A stretch of 5,455 bases of DNA from Lachnospiraceae bacterium UBA3310 (GCA_002361355.1 DESQ01000046.1:1-5455), one strand, 5' to 3'; counted from the stretch's first letter, positions 1 to 5,401 are shown. Made by a program: numbers and translations. Notes: generated by a model from the letters alone, not told the origin.

Positions 1-27
1 ACACCATTATTATACTAGGAGAAATTA

Positions 28-531
28 TTGAAATTGACATACAATTTTATTGAAGGAATCAATAATGAAAGCATCAACCAACTTATTCACTACATATTGT
101 GCCAACAGAAGTCTATAGATTGCCTTAAATTAAATATTAGCAGTCTTGGCGGTTCTGTTAATTCCGCTATCACCATTTATAACTTTTTAAAAAATGCACC
201 CTTCAAAGTAATTACGCACAATCTTGGAGAAGTTACTTCTGCGGCAATCCTAATGTACCTCGCTGGAAGTGAGCGCACCGCAGAAAAAATTTCAAAATTC
301 ATAATTCACCCAATTAAAAGTTATGCGAATGACGATTTATCATACTATCAACTCCAAGAACTTGTACAATTAATAGATGCGGATATTAAAAATTATGCTT
401 TAATAGTTAATCAAGAAACACATTTCCTTAATCAAATCTACGATATTGAAGAATGCTTAAAGGGCAAAAGCATCACTTTGTTTCCAGAAGCAGCATACAA
501 GTGTGGAATTATTACGCAAATGTCTGAATAA
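28..531 (+). CDS. ClpP-like serine peptidase (crotonase-fold, orphan)
   Basis: This is a 167-residue protein of the ClpP/serine-dehydrogenase-proteinase fold. Visible family signatures in order are: a strand-turn 'NFIEGINNESI' near residues 6-16, matching the ClpP N-terminal strand; 'NISSLGGSVNSAITIY' at 36-51, the oxyanion-loop Gly-Gly; 'GEVTSAA' at 67-73, with Ser71 at the nucleophile position; and 'FIIHPI' at 91-96, with His94 as the general base. A C-terminal 'PEAAYKCGI' (153-161) matches the ClpP 'PEAVEYGL' element. The catalytic Asp expected just before that element appears to be Lys147; Asp139, Glu141 or Glu142 might substitute. It is shorter than housekeeping ClpP (about 195-205 residues), lacking the N-terminal axial loop region. 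The start is TTG, preceded by AGGAGA at 17-22, and an in-frame stop at 16-18 excludes an earlier start. The gene is AT-rich and lies on the opposite strand from the phage genes. Phage head-maturation protease is possible, but its isolation from capsid genes argues against it. Family fairly sure, role unknown. Confidence 0.75.
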   Translation: MKLTYNFIEGINNESINQLIHYILCQQKSIDCLKLNISSLGGSVNSAITIYNFLKNAPFKVITHNLGEVTSAAILMYLAGSERTAEKISKFIIHPIKSYANDDLSYYQLQELVQLIDADIKNYALIVNQETHFLNQIYDIEECLKGKSITLFPEAAYKCGIITQMSE

Positions 532-667
532 TTCCATGCTTTTTATAAAATTCTTCCGTTGATTCCGCTTTTTGTTCTGAGTTAAGAAGAATTTTTTCTA
601 TACGCTTCAGTGTATCATCAATGCTCTGAAGCGTTTGTTTTGATTCAGATTCTAAAAAATCTCGCAA
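512..667 (-). CDS. possible 51-residue helical small protein
   Basis: This short frame starts at TTG (667-665) and ends with TAA, and no homolog is recognised. A purine run AGGGGGG lies about 8 bases upstream of the TTG and could be a ribosome site; an in-frame TAA two codons before the start rules out a longer version. The product is charged and almost entirely helix-forming, with 'SIDDTLKRIEKILLNSEQ' around residues 15-32 reading as an amphipathic helix or short coiled coil, and it ends 'GIIQTFA'. It lies 36 bases after the stop of the upstream minus-strand gene and could be the last gene of that unit. Its last 20 bases overlap the end of the plus-strand ClpP-like gene tail to tail. It has the AT-rich composition of the left segment. 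Because it is short, has a non-ATG start and contains an inverted repeat, it may be a chance frame. Confidence 0.4.
   Translation of the reverse strand: MRDFLESESKQTLQSIDDTLKRIEKILLNSEQKAESTEEFYKKHGIIQTFA
602..641 (+). terminator. candidate rho-independent terminator of the ClpP-like gene
   Basis: A perfect 9-bp inverted repeat (ACGCTTCAG at 602-610, CTGAAGCGT at 626-634) with a 15-base loop is followed on the plus strand by a T-rich tail (TTTGTTTT, 634-641). It lies about 70 bases after the stop of the ClpP-like gene. On the minus strand the stem is followed by an A-run rather than T, so only plus-strand termination fits. The loop is long and the T-tract is interrupted, so strength is uncertain. 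Confidence 0.45.
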
Positions 668-703
668 TCCTTATACCCCCCTATCGAAAATCAAAAGATA
701 AAT

Positions 704-1207
704 CTATTTTCTTCGCTGCGGCTTCTTATGATCCTGCGGCACATATTTATCCATCCGCTGTTTACTTGCTAACTTTTCCAGCTTGACCTTGTGGTCGGAC
801 AGCCGATCAATGACAGGGATAAGGGAGTCCCAGAAGTCCATAAAGCACTCCACATCCGGGCAGAAGTCAGGAATCGCCTCATAAACATCTCCGAAATACT
901 TTCTTGTCGTTCCTTCCCCGAAAACGCCGTCCATAATCTCCGCCGCTTTCTCAGAGAACTCTCGCCGCTCCGCGATCTTTTCCTTTGCGGTCTTTTCTTC
1001 GGTCTCTCTTTTCTCCATATCATCCGCCAGCGTTTCCAGTTCTTCGCCGGCAGCTTCAAACCGCTCAATGATGGAAATATCATTGCCGGAGACAGTGATC
1101 TTCTCGCCGTTACAGAACTCCACGTCCATCAGCCAGACACGGTTCTCTGCTTTCATGGTTTCTCTGTTGGTTCCCCCGATTTTCATTTCTTCTCTTACTT
1201 CTTCCAT
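704..1207 (-). CDS. phage protein, paralog A of a tandem pair (tail-chaperone-like, uncertain)
   Basis: This 167-residue acidic protein has three parts. The N-terminal beta-like segment 'RVWLMDVEFCNGEKITVSG' spans 23-41. A Lys/Glu-rich helix runs from about 48 to 83. The compact C-terminal domain at about 84-141 contains 'VFGEGTTRKYFGDVYEAIPDF' elements and a 'DFWDSLIPVID' helix. A basic tail ending 'KKPQRRK' follows. The C-terminal domain matches the 151-residue protein encoded at 1344-1799 at about 24 of 48 aligned residues. The architecture (short beta N-terminus, helix, 'FGEGT' loop, basic tail) recalls small Firmicutes phage proteins annotated as DUF6673 or tail-assembly chaperones; this is recollection, not proof. 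The ATG at 1207 is preferred over the GTG at 1210 because AAAGGA sits 8 bases before it. That ATG overlaps the stop of the preceding 41-residue ORF by one base (TGATG), suggesting coupled translation. Confidence 0.8.
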   Translation of the reverse strand: MEEVREEMKIGGTNRETMKAENRVWLMDVEFCNGEKITVSGNDISIIERFEAAGEELETLADDMEKRETEEKTAKEKIAERREFSEKAAEIMDGVFGEGTTRKYFGDVYEAIPDFCPDVECFMDFWDSLIPVIDRLSDHKVKLEKLASKQRMDKYVPQDHKKPQRRK

Positions 1208-1332
1208 CACTTACATCCTTTCTTTTTCCTGTCGCTTACCGCCATAACAATTGCCGCGCCCACAAGCGATACACACTCAACTACTACCGTCACGATCACG
1301 CCGCACCAGAATGCCGGAATTGTGATTGTCAT
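1207..1332 (-). CDS. 41-residue single-span membrane protein
   Basis: This small gene sits exactly in the gap between the two paralogs. It starts at ATG (1332-1330), 11 bases after the stop of the gene at 1344-1799, with a G-rich ribosome site (GGGGG about 7 bases upstream). It ends in a TGA that overlaps the ATG of the next gene. The product is one hydrophobic segment from about residue 5 to 32 ('VIVTVVVECVSLVGAAIVMA' at 12-31). The positively charged tail 'SDRKKKGCK' predicts the C-terminus in the cytoplasm and the N-terminus outside. A single Glu19 lies in the middle of the membrane span, which is unusual, and there are three Cys residues (10, 20, 40). No family is recognised; a holin-like or membrane-modifying role is possible but unsupported. 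Tight packing and membrane topology make it a credible gene. Confidence 0.72.
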   Translation of the reverse strand: MTITIPAFWCGVIVTVVVECVSLVGAAIVMAVSDRKKKGCK

Positions 1333-1343
1333 ACTCCCGCCCC

Positions 1344-1799
1344 CTATCTTATATACTGAGTCATGGACTTAACGGCTTTCCTGTCCCGTTCATCAACCTT
1401 CCGTCCGAACAGCTTCTCCAGCACGGGAGCCATCTGCTCAAAAAAATCTATGAAGTATTCTGTTCCCGGCATAAAATCAGGTATTTTCTCATAGTGCTCG
1501 CGAAAATATTTCTTAAGTGTTCCCTGCCCAAAAACGAAGTCAATCTTTTCAGCCGATTCCTCGTAAAATCTCACATTTGCCCTGATCTTTTCTACCGTTT
1601 TGTTCTCATGCCCGGGTATAACACGAACCTTTTCTATCTCCTTATATCTTCTCGGAAGGTCTTTGGCCGCGCTTACAATCTGCCTGTATGTTTCCACAAA
1701 CCTGTCAAAGAGCCCTGTGTCCGCTGTTGATATCTCGATATAATCACCCATATCGTTTAATTCGATTTTGTATAATCCCGAAATACTTTCTTTACTCAT
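1344..1799 (-). CDS. phage protein, paralog B of a tandem pair (tail-chaperone-like, uncertain)
   Basis: This 151-residue protein starts at ATG 1799 with AGGAGG 7 bases upstream. The start codon overlaps the stop of the preceding gene in an ATGA arrangement. The N-terminal part (about 8-45) looks like a beta-hairpin followed by a helix, 'LYKIELNDMGDYIEIS' then 'LFDRFVETYRQIV'. A charged helical stretch covers 46-85. The C-terminal domain at 86-136 carries 'FVFGQGTLKKYF', 'YEKIPDF' and 'DFFEQMAPVLEKLFGRKV'. This is the domain shared with the protein at 704-1207, with about half the residues identical over 48 positions. It lacks the basic tail of that paralog and ends 'MTQYIR'. A duplicated tail-assembly-chaperone-like or DUF6673-like phage protein is the best guess, based on size and motif style rather than a firm match. 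Confidence 0.82.
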   Translation of the reverse strand: MSKESISGLYKIELNDMGDYIEISTADTGLFDRFVETYRQIVSAAKDLPRRYKEIEKVRVIPGHENKTVEKIRANVRFYEESAEKIDFVFGQGTLKKYFREHYEKIPDFMPGTEYFIDFFEQMAPVLEKLFGRKVDERDRKAVKSMTQYIR

Positions 1800-2281
1800 T
1801 TCCCATCCTCCTGAATCTTCGTTTCTTCACCCCTCAATGCCAAGTCCAAATAATGAAAGAACAGCCGCCTTGCCCCATAGAAATCTGTCCGTCCCAACGG
1901 GCACCTGCCAAGCCGATCATGGTACTCCAAACGCTCATAGGAAAGATTTTTCTTCACAGACAGGAGAATATGCTCCGCTGCCTTTTCATCCGCCATATGT
2001 GCTGCCTGATGTGCCAGAATCTCATACTCACCCGATCTGACAATCTCCATCAGCTCATCTGCCCTTTCCTGTGTAATACCGTAATCTTTCCAAGATGCAC
2101 GGATATTACCAGCCTTTCCCGCCTTGCGCTCCCAATACTGTACCTGATATTCCTTTACTTTGTCCGGATTCCTCTTCCTCCACATTCTCTGTTGGGAATT
2201 GATCTTCTCCCGGTTGCGAATCCGATATTGTCTTTTGTAATTCCGCCTGACCTCCTGTGCCTGTTCTGACATCCCATCCAT
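1796..2281 (-). CDS. basic-repeat phage protein of unknown function
   Basis: This 161-residue protein has two parts. Residues 17-53 are very basic and repeat with a 15-residue period: 'RQYRIRNREKINSQ' at 17, 'RMWRKRNPDKVKEY' at 32 and a partial 'VQYWERK' at 47, putting aromatic residues at 19, 34 and 49. Such Arg/Lys-Asn-Lys repeats occur beside HNH nuclease domains and in small phage proteins and suggest nucleic-acid binding. No HNH catalytic motif is present. The C-terminal part (about 70-150) is helical, with a distinctive 'RCPLGRTDFYGARRLFFHYL' at 126-145; I do not recognise this domain. Three ATGs (2287, 2281, 2272) are in frame. The one at 2281 is chosen because GGAGG lies 7 bases before it, while it abuts the one at 2287. 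It is the first gene after the terminator and candidate promoter at 2365-2434, and it overlaps the next gene by four bases. Confidence 0.83.
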   Translation of the reverse strand: MDGMSEQAQEVRRNYKRQYRIRNREKINSQQRMWRKRNPDKVKEYQVQYWERKAGKAGNIRASWKDYGITQERADELMEIVRSGEYEILAHQAAHMADEKAAEHILLSVKKNLSYERLEYHDRLGRCPLGRTDFYGARRLFFHYLDLALRGEETKIQEDGK

Positions 2282-2364
2282 CCTCATCCCTCCAATCCCT
2301 TTATTTCTTTCCTATCTCCATTATCCGATATTTAAGAAAAAACGTTGTACCATTTTTACGGGAT

Positions 2365-2392
2365 ATTTTAACAAGGATGATCTGCCATGCAA
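2365..2392 (-). promoter_or_regulatory. candidate sigma-A extended -10 promoter
   Basis: On the minus strand a TTGCAT box (2392-2387) is separated by 16 bases from TAAAAT (2370-2365). A TG at 2373-2372 gives an extended -10 (TGTTAAAAT). Transcription would start near 2358, leaving a leader of about 75 bases before the gene starting at 2281. It lies immediately behind a terminator, where a new promoter would be needed. The -35 matches only three of six consensus bases, so this is moderate evidence. The rest of the 2282-2444 gap shows no further gene. Confidence 0.4.
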
Positions 2393-2434
2393 TATAAAAA
2401 CAGTGCAGTTACCATTTCTGATTTCTGCACTGTT
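2391..2434 (-). terminator. rho-independent terminator closing the packaging operon
   Basis: On the minus strand a perfect 10-bp stem (AACAGTGCAG at 2434-2425 pairing with CTGCACTGTT at 2408-2399) encloses a 16-base loop. It runs straight into a T-rich tail (TTTTTATATT). It begins 10 bases after the stop codon of the gene ending at 2445, the classic position for intrinsic termination. It would separate the terminase-containing transcript from the genes to the left. Confidence 0.85.
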
Positions 2435-2444
2435 CCCCGATGCT

Positions 2445-3389
2445 CTATTCTGCCGCCAGAGTCTGCGGCGTTTCCGGCCGCACAAAGAACTCACCCATGG
2501 CGCCGATCTGTTGGTCGCTGAGTCTCTGGAAATGAGACTCCGGCTTCGACCAGATATCCGCAGTCACCTCATTTTCACTAACTGCCTTCTCGACCATATC
2601 CGCGATCACCTTAAATGCCTCTCTTTCATCTGCTCCGCCTTTTCTCGCAAGGCTTCCGTATACTCTGGCATTTCGATTCTCAATTTCCATCTTCTCACAG
2701 TGATCCGATATCAGCCGGAGCATTGTCGGATTGCTCCTGTTCTGCTCTACCAAACCATCAATCTCTGATTCCGTCAGCTTAATGCCGGAATTTAACAGGC
2801 GAACTGCCGCCTCATCCAGACGGTTTCCGTTGGCTGCATAGAAATCCGTCACATGCTTCTCATACTCTGCCTGCACTGCCTGTATCTCCTCCTTCGTCCG
2901 GCGCCGCAGCTCCATGACATTCCCCTTGTACTCCTCCTGTGCATCCAGATAGCGCACCTTCTCCCGTGCCAAAAAATGCTCGTCACCCTTGAACTCCCGC
3001 TGGTTTTCCTCCCAGCGCTTCTGCGCCATATCCATTTTCTCCTTGAGCGCCCTTCTCTCCGGCGAGACTTTGGCGTGGATTTCCTGCAAATCCTTTAAAT
3101 ATCCGTCGAACGTGTCATGCTTCATAACTGTTTGCTCCTTCCTGCCTTCTTTAACTGCATAGTAATCGACTATTTCCCCCTGTACCTTTTCCATAATTCT
3201 TCTTGCCGCCTCTGCCATCTCCGGGGATTCCTCCGCATATACTGTTGAGGTAGCATAAAACTCAGTTGCAAAAAGGGACATTTCTTTTCCGTTAACCATA
3301 TACAGTCTGGTCATTCCTGTTTTTTCATCAAAATTATATTTATTATAAAGGTGTTCATCTACCTTCATCCCAAAGACTGTCTTTTCCAT
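2445..3389 (-). CDS. coiled-coil phage protein of unknown function
   Basis: This 314-residue protein starts at ATG 3389 with GGAGGA 7 bases upstream. The N-terminal region (1-90) looks globular, with short beta strands such as 'MTRLYMVNGKEMSLFATEF' at 26-44. Residues about 95-182 are strongly helical and charged ('ERRALKEKMDMAQKRWEENQ' at 111-130), predicted as a long coiled coil. The C-terminal third has 'DFYAANGNRLDEAAVRLLNS' at 182-201 and 'SNPTMLRLISDHCEK' at 219-233. This pattern is familiar from uncharacterised proteins in Firmicutes gut prophages; no function is known to me. It is not a portal: there is no portal-like fold signature and it is too short. A structural or scaffold-like role would fit a long coiled coil beside the terminases, but that is inference. 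It is the last gene before the terminator at 2391-2434. Confidence 0.88.
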   Translation of the reverse strand: MEKTVFGMKVDEHLYNKYNFDEKTGMTRLYMVNGKEMSLFATEFYATSTVYAEESPEMAEAARRIMEKVQGEIVDYYAVKEGRKEQTVMKHDTFDGYLKDLQEIHAKVSPERRALKEKMDMAQKRWEENQREFKGDEHFLAREKVRYLDAQEEYKGNVMELRRRTKEEIQAVQAEYEKHVTDFYAANGNRLDEAAVRLLNSGIKLTESEIDGLVEQNRSNPTMLRLISDHCEKMEIENRNARVYGSLARKGGADEREAFKVIADMVEKAVSENEVTADIWSKPESHFQRLSDQQIGAMGEFFVRPETPQTLAAE

Positions 3390-3406
3390 GAGTTATTCCT
3401 CCATCT

Positions 3407-3679
3407 TTAATCCTCTATCACAATCTTTTCCGGCTTCACAAAATAACTCCGAAGCTCCGCCTGAAACAGTGGCTCGCCTCTGTCCTCGTGGTACTTTCTG
3501 AAATTCTTATTGACCTCCGCAAAGGTATAATAAGCATCAACCAGCCGTTCCCACTGCGTCTTGTCCATCTTTTTCAGACAATGCGGGCATCTTGGCGGCT
3601 TATCGTCGTAATTCATATTGCGGTTGTATAACTCAAATTCTCCTTTACAGTGAAAGCAATGCACTTTCAAATAATCCAT
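3407..3679 (-). CDS. small zinc-ribbon protein next to terminase
   Basis: This 90-residue protein has two Cys pairs, C8-x2-C11 ('CFHC') and C31-x2-C34 ('CPHC'), spaced as in a zinc ribbon. A helical charged C-terminal half follows ('QWERLVDAYYTFAEVNKNFR' at 42-61), ending 'KPEKIVIED'. It probably binds one zinc ion and perhaps nucleic acid or a partner protein. The frame is open 14 codons further to an ATG at 3721 inside the large terminase gene. That ATG has no ribosome site, while GGAAGGAG lies just after the terminase stop and before the ATG at 3679, so the shorter start is preferred. The 13-base spacing from AGGAG to that ATG is long, so the start is not certain. The gene is the third of the packaging operon, 17 bases before the next. 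No precise family is recognised. Confidence 0.82.
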   Translation of the reverse strand: MDYLKVHCFHCKGEFELYNRNMNYDDKPPRCPHCLKKMDKTQWERLVDAYYTFAEVNKNFRKYHEDRGEPLFQAELRSYFVKPEKIVIED

Positions 3680-3702
3680 AAAATATATATTTCTCCTTCC
3701 TG

Positions 3703-4953
3703 TTATGCTGACGTTTCCCATGAGTTCATAATTCTGCTTAACGCATATCTGAGAGCGTCAATACAATGATTGTTCTTATCTGGGTAGCCGGATAGCAGAT
3801 TCCCGTCTTTATCACGGTCATACTCATATTCGATAATTTCCTTGTATGCGCAGGGTGTCCTTGCCGGGTCAATGACAATCGTCCGGCGCTGCAGCCACTT
3901 CATGCCATATTCAACGCTTCCCGGCCGCTTATTGACAGCTTGCGCCCACACATCCCTAAAGCGCAGATCAAATATCGACTTAGGTTCGGCAGAATCACAC
4001 ATGATGTAATAATCCGTATATCCCCTGCGCTTGATCTCTTTTGCCAGATCCTCGTTGCTGATCTTCCGCCCCACATATTCATCCAGCAGATACACCTTTT
4101 CATGGTTCGGTCTGTAAGAACATCGGATAAACGCCATCGGGTCAGGCATCCAGCCAAAATCTATGCCTTGGTAAATACGGTCAAACTGCCGCATCTCCTC
4201 ATCCGTGATCGTGCGGATTTCCAGAAATTCAAAAACCTGCCCGCCCGTGCCTACCGGTTCTCCCAAGTATTCGTGTCGGTATGCCCGCTCATTGACCGCT
4301 TTTAAGTGTTCCGCATCATCAAGAAATTGCTGTCCCAGCCACTCCGGCGGCGCATCCAGATAACTGCTTTTGTGCCGCAAGGCATTGGTCCTTGGCTCGT
4401 TGATATACTGATTTGCCCAGTTACTGACGCTGATCGGCGGATTAAAGCTCTTAAACACAACGAACTTCTCACCGCCGCGGAGAACGGACTGCTGCACCGT
4501 TCGGATTTCCTCTGGCCCCTGAAACTCATCCAGTTCTTCAAACCAGAGGTACTTAAAATACCCGTGGCTTGCTTTCAGGGACTTCGTCTTTTTCGCCTTA
4601 TCCAGCCCCCGAAAGATGATTTTCTGCCCGGTAGGCCGATAAATGCACTGCATAGGGTTTACCCCTGCCTCCCACAGATGGGAAACGCCAAGTGTATCAA
4701 TCGCCCAGAGAATCTGCCCGTAAACGGTTTCTCTAAGCGTAACCGCATATTTACGAAATATGACCGCATTGGCTTGTCCGTCCTTCATCATCCCCAGAAC
4801 GATCTCTAACGATATGAACGAAGACTTTAAGCCCCCTCTGCCGCCGTAAAGGTCATAATATGTATGCCCGCCCTTCACAATGTCCCTGTGGACTGGATAG
4901 AAGGCGGGAACGATCAATTTTCCAAAGTCAATCACTGTCTCCGATGCTGTCAA
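3703..4953 (-). CDS. terL: phage terminase large subunit (PBSX/Terminase_3 type)
   Basis: This is the ATPase-nuclease motor subunit that packages phage DNA into proheads and cuts it. The 416 residues match the usual family length. The N-terminal ATPase has the Walker A variant 'GGRGGLKSS' (37-45) and Walker B 'YLWFEELDEF' (135-144), with the catalytic acid at Glu139 or Glu140. The coupling motif is 'FKSFNPP' (167-173). The C-terminal RNase H-like nuclease has acidic residues at Asp265 ('GIDFGW'), Asp320 ('MCDSAEP') and Asp399 ('HCIDALRYAL'), so both activities look intact. 'YLGEPVGTGGQVFEF' (229-243) is a typical linker of this family. The start is uncertain. TTG at 4953 overlaps the small-subunit gene by 26 bases and has GGAGG 12 bases upstream. 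A GTG at 4935 would give 'MIDFGKLIVPAFY' and has GGAG only 3 bases before it. It acts with the small subunit encoded immediately upstream. Confidence 0.96.
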   Translation of the reverse strand: MTASETVIDFGKLIVPAFYPVHRDIVKGGHTYYDLYGGRGGLKSSFISLEIVLGMMKDGQANAVIFRKYAVTLRETVYGQILWAIDTLGVSHLWEAGVNPMQCIYRPTGQKIIFRGLDKAKKTKSLKASHGYFKYLWFEELDEFQGPEEIRTVQQSVLRGGEKFVVFKSFNPPISVSNWANQYINEPRTNALRHKSSYLDAPPEWLGQQFLDDAEHLKAVNERAYRHEYLGEPVGTGGQVFEFLEIRTITDEEMRQFDRIYQGIDFGWMPDPMAFIRCSYRPNHEKVYLLDEYVGRKISNEDLAKEIKRRGYTDYYIMCDSAEPKSIFDLRFRDVWAQAVNKRPGSVEYGMKWLQRRTIVIDPARTPCAYKEIIEYEYDRDKDGNLLSGYPDKNNHCIDALRYALSRIMNSWETSA

Positions 4954-5401
4954 TGATCTTCACTGCCTCCGTCACGTCTATCTCCTGCTCCCGCTTATCT
5001 CTCCATTGTCCCGGCTTTCGGTTCTTAAGCCAGAATATCTGTGCCGTGGTATCCGGCGGGTAGTACCGTTCTACTTCCGTCACAACAGGCTCAGACACTT
5101 CCCTGATCCGCTTGCCGTTCTCATACTCAACGATCTTACGGGTGGTAACCGTCTGCTCTGTCTCACGGAATCCGAGGGCTTTCTTCCGCAGGGCATTCTC
5201 CACTTCGATATCCGCAACTTCTTTCCCGGTTTTTAAGGCCTGAAAAATCGGAACACTTTTCTTTTTCCAGTTGTAAAGGCATCTGACAGTGATCCCCATA
5301 TTTCCGGCAATCTGTTCATCCGTTAGACCATCCCGCGCCCACGCCTCCAGAAGCAGGAGCCTGTCAGCCTCTCCCCATTCTGCGATTGTACTCTTTGCCA
5401 T
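4928..5401 (-). CDS. terS: phage terminase small subunit
   Basis: This is the DNA-recognition subunit of the packaging terminase. The 157-residue product has an N-terminal helix-turn-helix (about 12-48: 'WARDGLTDEQIAGNMGI' then 'LYNWKKK'). A central part begins 'GKEVADIEVENALRKKALG' and is followed by a beta-rich charged segment (about 80-120). The C-terminal segment is 'PPDTTAQIFWLKNRKPGQWR' (114-133), a hallmark of Firmicutes small terminases that likely contributes to oligomerisation or large-subunit contact. The ATG at 5401 is chosen because family members start 'MAKS...' just before the DNA-binding region and GGGGTG lies 8 bases upstream. The frame also stays open to an ATG at 5449, six bases from the window edge, adding 16 basic residues; the ribosome site of that start cannot be seen. 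It is the first gene of the visible operon and overlaps the large subunit gene. Confidence 0.92.
   Translation of the reverse strand: MAKSTIAEWGEADRLLLLEAWARDGLTDEQIAGNMGITVRCLYNWKKKSVPIFQALKTGKEVADIEVENALRKKALGFRETEQTVTTRKIVEYENGKRIREVSEPVVTEVERYYPPDTTAQIFWLKNRKPGQWRDKREQEIDVTEAVKIIDSIGDSD

Noticed and set aside
532..703. Attachment site at the composition boundary
   Set aside because: No integrase, tRNA end or direct repeat pair is visible in the window, so an att site cannot be supported.
769..1083. Minus-strand 104-residue Arg/Lys-rich frame
   Set aside because: It is an alternative frame of the gene at 704-1207 with low-complexity basic residues from a Glu/Lys-rich coding region; no separate ribosome site was found.
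791..1372. Plus-strand 193-residue open frame
   Set aside because: It is antisense to the paralog gene at 704-1207 and the 41-residue ORF, has a Cys/Phe/His-rich unnatural composition, and no family motif. The minus-strand frames have ribosome sites and recognisable shared domains.
1688..2269. Plus-strand 193-residue open frame
   Set aside because: It is antisense to the basic-repeat protein and is rich in Leu/Pro/Cys as expected of a shadow frame; no ribosome site or known motif.
1796..2281. HNH endonuclease identity for the basic-repeat protein
   Set aside because: The Arg/Lys-Asn repeats resemble those beside HNH domains, but the His-Asn-His motif and zinc Cys pairs are absent.
2321..2353. 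Minus-strand 10-codon frame (MVQRFFLNIG) in the leader of the second unit
   Set aside because: It is too short and has no evident ribosome site. A leader peptide for attenuation was considered, but there is no hairpin or codon run to support it.
2445..3389. Portal or scaffold protein identity
   Set aside because: Its position after the terminase suggested portal, but it is too short and dominated by a coiled coil with no portal signature. Scaffold remains only a possibility.
4306..4809. Plus-strand 167-residue open frame
   Set aside because: It lies wholly antisense within the large terminase gene, whose motifs are unmistakable.
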